Source: Bacteroidota bacterium
Lineage (GTDB): Bacteria > Bacteroidota > Bacteroidia > B-17B0 > Aurantibacillaceae
Assembly: GCA_021156365.1 (NCBI GenBank)
Contig: JAJNDK010000001.1
Coordinates: forward strand, 496,001 to 560,000
Reading direction: 5' to 3'
DNA: 64,000 bases
Notes under the pieces: generated by a model
What the model was told of the DNA's origin: nothing
Seen by the model: only the letters and a program-made list of their open reading frames with translations
Databases searched by the model: none
In this document: piece by piece, positions 61,428 to 64,000 of the stretch
Layout: every line of letters starts with the position of its first letter
How positions within the stretch are numbered: the first letter of the stretch is position 1
Translations under genes and position numbers: made by a program

Positions 61428-61487
61428 AGGGTTATTTAAATTTCATTTGTCAGAACTCAAGAAAATCCATGTCTTTCTATAGTCCGG

Positions 61488-62321
61488 TTACAAAAGGGCA
61501 TATGAAAATCTGAATCCGAAAGTCTGCTCGTTTTTATATTTATTGAGAAATGCACTTCCTGTAAATCGTTTTAGTGGAATATGTAGCTCCTGCTCCCCAT
61601 CGGAAAAATAAAGAACAGCTGTAGAAAAATCATTCTGTTCGTAATAAAAACTGAAAGCCAAGTTCGCCAGCCATGAAGGATACTGCTTTTTTCTGCAAAT
61701 AAAACCCAGCGGATCACTTAGCAATATTTCTGCTCCATACATTTTTCGCCGTAGCTGAACGATCGTATGTTCCTTTTGAGGCTCTATAAGATCGCCCGGC
61801 CCCTGGTAATGTGCCCGGACACTTCCTGTATACAGTTTCAGTACCGGTGAATACCGGGGCAAGCGGAGAATGATCCCGTAGTATATTGAATAATTGTGGA
61901 ATGAATTTGTTTCACAACCCGGCAGTGGAACAGAAGCACCTTTTTTTTCCCGGAAAAGCTCTTTGGAGACATGAACTATTGATGAATCCCTGGCAGATAA
62001 TGTTTCGGTGATCACTGTAGACTGATAGTCATGAACAAACTGACGATCAAAAGAAGTGGACCACAAATGATCCCTCCAGCCCCAGCCTGCGTATAATCCG
62101 ATGATCGTTTTCCCGGAAAAAAAACGGGCGGGATTGATCCCTGCTTCTATAGCTATACCATGCCCGGAATTAAGAATGCGGCTTTTGTTTACAGGAAGGC
62201 GGTAAGAGGCGCTAAATAAAATAAAACGTCTTCCGGCTATGGAAGTATCCGGATTTGTTACCTGGCCCGAAAACAGGAGAGGGCAGATCGCTAACAGAAT
62301 AAGAATTGGTTTTTTATTCAT
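61488..62321 (-). CDS. Exported protein, possibly outer-membrane barrel
   Basis: A 277-residue protein with a signal peptide (1-19, cut near FSGQ). Amphipathic strands (RRFILFSASYRLPV, GIAIEAGINPARFF, IIGLYAGWGWRDH, YGIILRLPRYSPVLKL, LAFSFYYEQNDFS, FGFRFSYALL) suggest a barrel. Two cysteines (in LPGCETNS and FICRKK) are unusual for such proteins. No family assigned; it precedes the PepSY-like gene. Confidence 0.6.
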   Translation of the reverse strand: MNKKPILILLAICPLLFSGQVTNPDTSIAGRRFILFSASYRLPVNKSRILNSGHGIAIEAGINPARFFSGKTIIGLYAGWGWRDHLWSTSFDRQFVHDYQSTVITETLSARDSSIVHVSKELFREKKGASVPLPGCETNSFHNYSIYYGIILRLPRYSPVLKLYTGSVRAHYQGPGDLIEPQKEHTIVQLRRKMYGAEILLSDPLGFICRKKQYPSWLANLAFSFYYEQNDFSTAVLYFSDGEQELHIPLKRFTGSAFLNKYKNEQTFGFRFSYALL

Positions 62322-62609
62322 AAAGAAAAATTAAAATGCCGTTTTGAGAAACAACAAGGATCTTTCGCACAAAAACATAGCTTACCAAAGATTTATCCCG
62401 CAAACTAAATGCCTGCGATATTTCAGGATTGTGTGAAATTCGTTCCACAGGATCATTTTTATCAGATGTGGTTTACCCCTTCAATGTACAAAACACAGGA
62501 GCCTTGAAGAAAAACAATTCAGCCCGATCATGCATACATTATTATAAGTACACATCTGGTGTCAAAACCGACCGTTCACAACGTTTTTTTCACTTTTCGC
62601 TTTTATTTT
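62322..62609. other. Intergenic region, nothing recognisable
   Basis: Between the minus-strand gene starting at 62321 and the promoter at 62610 I find no gene. A 63-codon frame at 62429 on the plus strand has composition unlike its neighbours (Ser/Cys/Tyr rich, no signal or domain) and is not supported. Confidence 0.5.
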
Positions 62610-62639
62610 TTTGTAATTAATATGAATAGTTTACTTTAG
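62610..62639 (+). promoter_or_regulatory. Promoter of the metalloprotease gene
   Basis: TTTG at 62610-62613, 18 bases, TACTTTAG at 62632-62639 (one mismatch to TAnnTTTG). The expected transcription start, about 7 bases after the -7 box, coincides with the base of the hairpin at 62648. Confidence 0.5.
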
Positions 62640-62647
62640 CCCTACCG

Positions 62648-62693
62648 GCCTGGGTATTTCCTTTTTTGAAAAGGAAATACCCAGGCTTTTTTT
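62648..62693 (+). terminator. Perfect 18-bp hairpin with T-run in the metalloprotease leader
   Basis: Bases 62648-62665 pair without a mismatch with 62669-62686 (loop TTG), and seven T follow. No plus-strand gene lies upstream closer than 60947, and the hairpin stands between a promoter and the ORF at 62735. It could be an attenuator, a stabilising 5' stem, or the end of a tiny RNA. Confidence 0.85.
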
Positions 62694-62734
62694 ATTCTCC
62701 CGGTTTAAGTATTCATTTATTAAACAACAAAATC

Positions 62735-64000
62735 ATGAAAAAAACAAATTGGATTTTATTGCTGATCATCTGCGGAGCATTTGGCCGGCTACTGTCCCAG
62801 ACGGTGTACCCCGATGCCGTAGATGGGAAGATATCATTGAATAAAAAGGAGCCACAAGTGGAACAATGCGGTTTCGATAAAATGATTCAAACACTTAAGA
62901 AGACGAATCCCGATTTTGAGCAACAAATACAAAACATCAATGTGAAAATCATGGAACAGAAACGGGAGAATGAAAATGCGCGGAGAAACAGTGGAAACAA
63001 TAGTTCCCAGGCTGTATCTCCCACCGCATTGTACGTAATACCCGTTGTCGTACATATCGTGAGGCACCCTTCCGAAACGTTACCCGTCATCAGTTATGTG
63101 CAGGTCCAGTCTCAGATCGATGCGCTAAACACTGCTTTTGCAAATACCTATTCAAACGGCAATGGAACCTATGCAACAGATACGCGGATCCAGTTCTGTC
63201 TTGCACAAACACCCATGGGCGACAGCTGGACAAACGCACTGGAACCGGGAGTGATGCGCCATACGGATGCACGTGCGGACAATAACATGCAGATAACAGG
63301 TACCGGCAGTACCAACGATTTGCTGGATCTTACACATCCGGGGCTTACCACAATCGGAAATTCTCCTAATTTCCCGTTCCGGAATTATCTCAATATCTGG
63401 GTGGTCCAGTCGATCAATGGTCTGTGCTCGGGCGTGCAGGGATATAGTATATTACCACTCGGTCCACAGGTAAATATGAATGGTTACCTGATCGATGGCG
63501 TGGTAATAAGAGGAGATGCTTTTGGCGACAACACAAGCGGAAGCTATACACTGCAACCACATAGCGTATATGGCAGTTCCTGTCCTTCGGCCTATGCGAT
63601 GCGGGACGAAGGAAAAGTACTGGTGCATGAGGTCGGCCATTATTTGAACTTATTTCACACTTTTCAGGATGATATTGTAACAGCTGCTACCTGCGCGGGC
63701 TCTACTTCAGTTACCTGCACTTCCGAAGGTGATTTTTGCTGCGATACCCCGCCAAGTAATATCAATAATCTCAGTACATTTCCCTGCGGCGGAACACGTA
63801 ATACCTGTTCGGAAAGTTATCAGCCTTACCTTATCAATTATAGCGACGCTACTTCCAACCCCAATGACCAGGTCGAAAACTTCATGTATTATTCCAACGA
63901 CGCCTGCTGGAATACCTTTACAATAGATCAGACCGCCCGGATGGTTGGTTATCTCACGGCCTTTCGCAATGACCTGTATACAACACAGAATCACTACGAA
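62735..64000 (+). CDS. M43 family metalloprotease, cytophagalysin/ulilysin-like (partial)
   Basis: The gene runs off the right edge; 422 codons are seen. It has a signal peptide (1-22, cut near LLSQ), a propeptide region with a cysteine in EQCGFDKMI (about 50, possible cysteine switch), then the catalytic domain. HEVGHYLNLFH (H298, E299, H302, H308) is the extended zinc site and FMYYSND (about 384) the Met-turn of the metzincins. Cysteines in CTSEGDFCCDTPP and CGGTRNTC fit M43B enzymes (PAPP-A-like). It is probably exported and may carry a type IX sorting tail beyond the window. Confidence 0.92.
   Translation, partial: MKKTNWILLLIICGAFGRLLSQTVYPDAVDGKISLNKKEPQVEQCGFDKMIQTLKKTNPDFEQQIQNINVKIMEQKRENENARRNSGNNSSQAVSPTALYVIPVVVHIVRHPSETLPVISYVQVQSQIDALNTAFANTYSNGNGTYATDTRIQFCLAQTPMGDSWTNALEPGVMRHTDARADNNMQITGTGSTNDLLDLTHPGLTTIGNSPNFPFRNYLNIWVVQSINGLCSGVQGYSILPLGPQVNMNGYLIDGVVIRGDAFGDNTSGSYTLQPHSVYGSSCPSAYAMRDEGKVLVHEVGHYLNLFHTFQDDIVTAATCAGSTSVTCTSEGDFCCDTPPSNINNLSTFPCGGTRNTCSESYQPYLINYSDATSNPNDQVENFMYYSNDACWNTFTIDQTARMVGYLTAFRNDLYTTQNHYE

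Noticed and set aside
62429-62620. A 63-codon plus-strand frame before the metalloprotease
   Set aside because: No signal, no domain, and the promoter of the next gene lies at its end; composition looks random.

Overview
The window comes from a member of the Bacteroidota, probably a free-living one near the Chitinophagales or Sphingobacteriales; the exact order is my inference. Several features point there: type IX secretion-style C-termini, a SprB-type repeat, many signal peptides on beta-barrel proteins, LytS/LytTR regulators with a beta-propeller sensor, giant YD-repeat (RHS) proteins made as separate A and B polypeptides, and promoters of the TTG/TTTG - about 19 bases - TAnnTTTG kind. Housekeeping genes (gyrA, clpC, trmD, era, mpl, rocD, initiator tRNA) sit between accessory blocks, so this looks like chromosome rather than plasmid.

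Layout. 1-2.3 kb: end of an ABC ATPase, its NatB-like permease and a beta-barrel protein. 2.3-6.0 kb (minus strand): a propeller-sensor LytS-type kinase and a LytTR regulator. 6.2-17.3 kb: first RHS pair, A1 (SpvB/TcB-like shell) and B1 (YD-repeat protein ending in a NucA/NucB-type nuclease). 17.5-26.3 kb: housekeeping genes (phosphoribosyltransferase, trmD, a TPR protein, gyrA, clpC). 26.3-32.7 kb: five overlapping genes for a surface polysaccharide (O-antigen ligase-like protein, two glycosyltransferases, a sugar epimerase, an asparagine-synthase-like amidotransferase). 32.8-37.9 kb: mpl, two beta-barrel proteins, rocD, a RidA-like lipoprotein and tiny secreted or lipoprotein ORFs. 38.1-56.4 kb: one long operon behind a near-consensus promoter, encoding a DNRLRE/SprB protein with a type IX-like tail, a Skp-like chaperone, a lipoprotein, a second shell protein (A2), a small exported protein, and a 2703-residue YD-repeat protein (B2) with an unrecognised C-terminal domain. 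56.4-64 kb: initiator tRNA with a degenerate partial copy beside it, era, a YciE-like protein, an exported PPC-domain protein, a response regulator, a CinA C-terminal domain protein, two secreted proteins and the start of an M43 metalloprotease.

The most interesting system is the pair of split RHS loci. In each, an A protein with the conserved start (cargo-shell signature) and a conserved C-terminal module precedes a B protein with YD repeats, an RHS core and a variable, AT-richer tip. The tips differ (nuclease versus unknown) and neither is followed by an immunity gene. The second locus also carries its own Skp-like periplasmic chaperone and a lipoprotein, which suggests a dedicated folding and export route for giant secreted proteins. 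The first locus lies opposite a propeller-type two-component system that could control it.

Smaller points: a probable leaderless era mRNA, a promoter followed at once by an 18-bp terminator-like hairpin ahead of the metalloprotease gene, a perfect 18-bp palindrome between converging genes, and very short ORFs encoding a Cys-rich peptide and secreted peptides.
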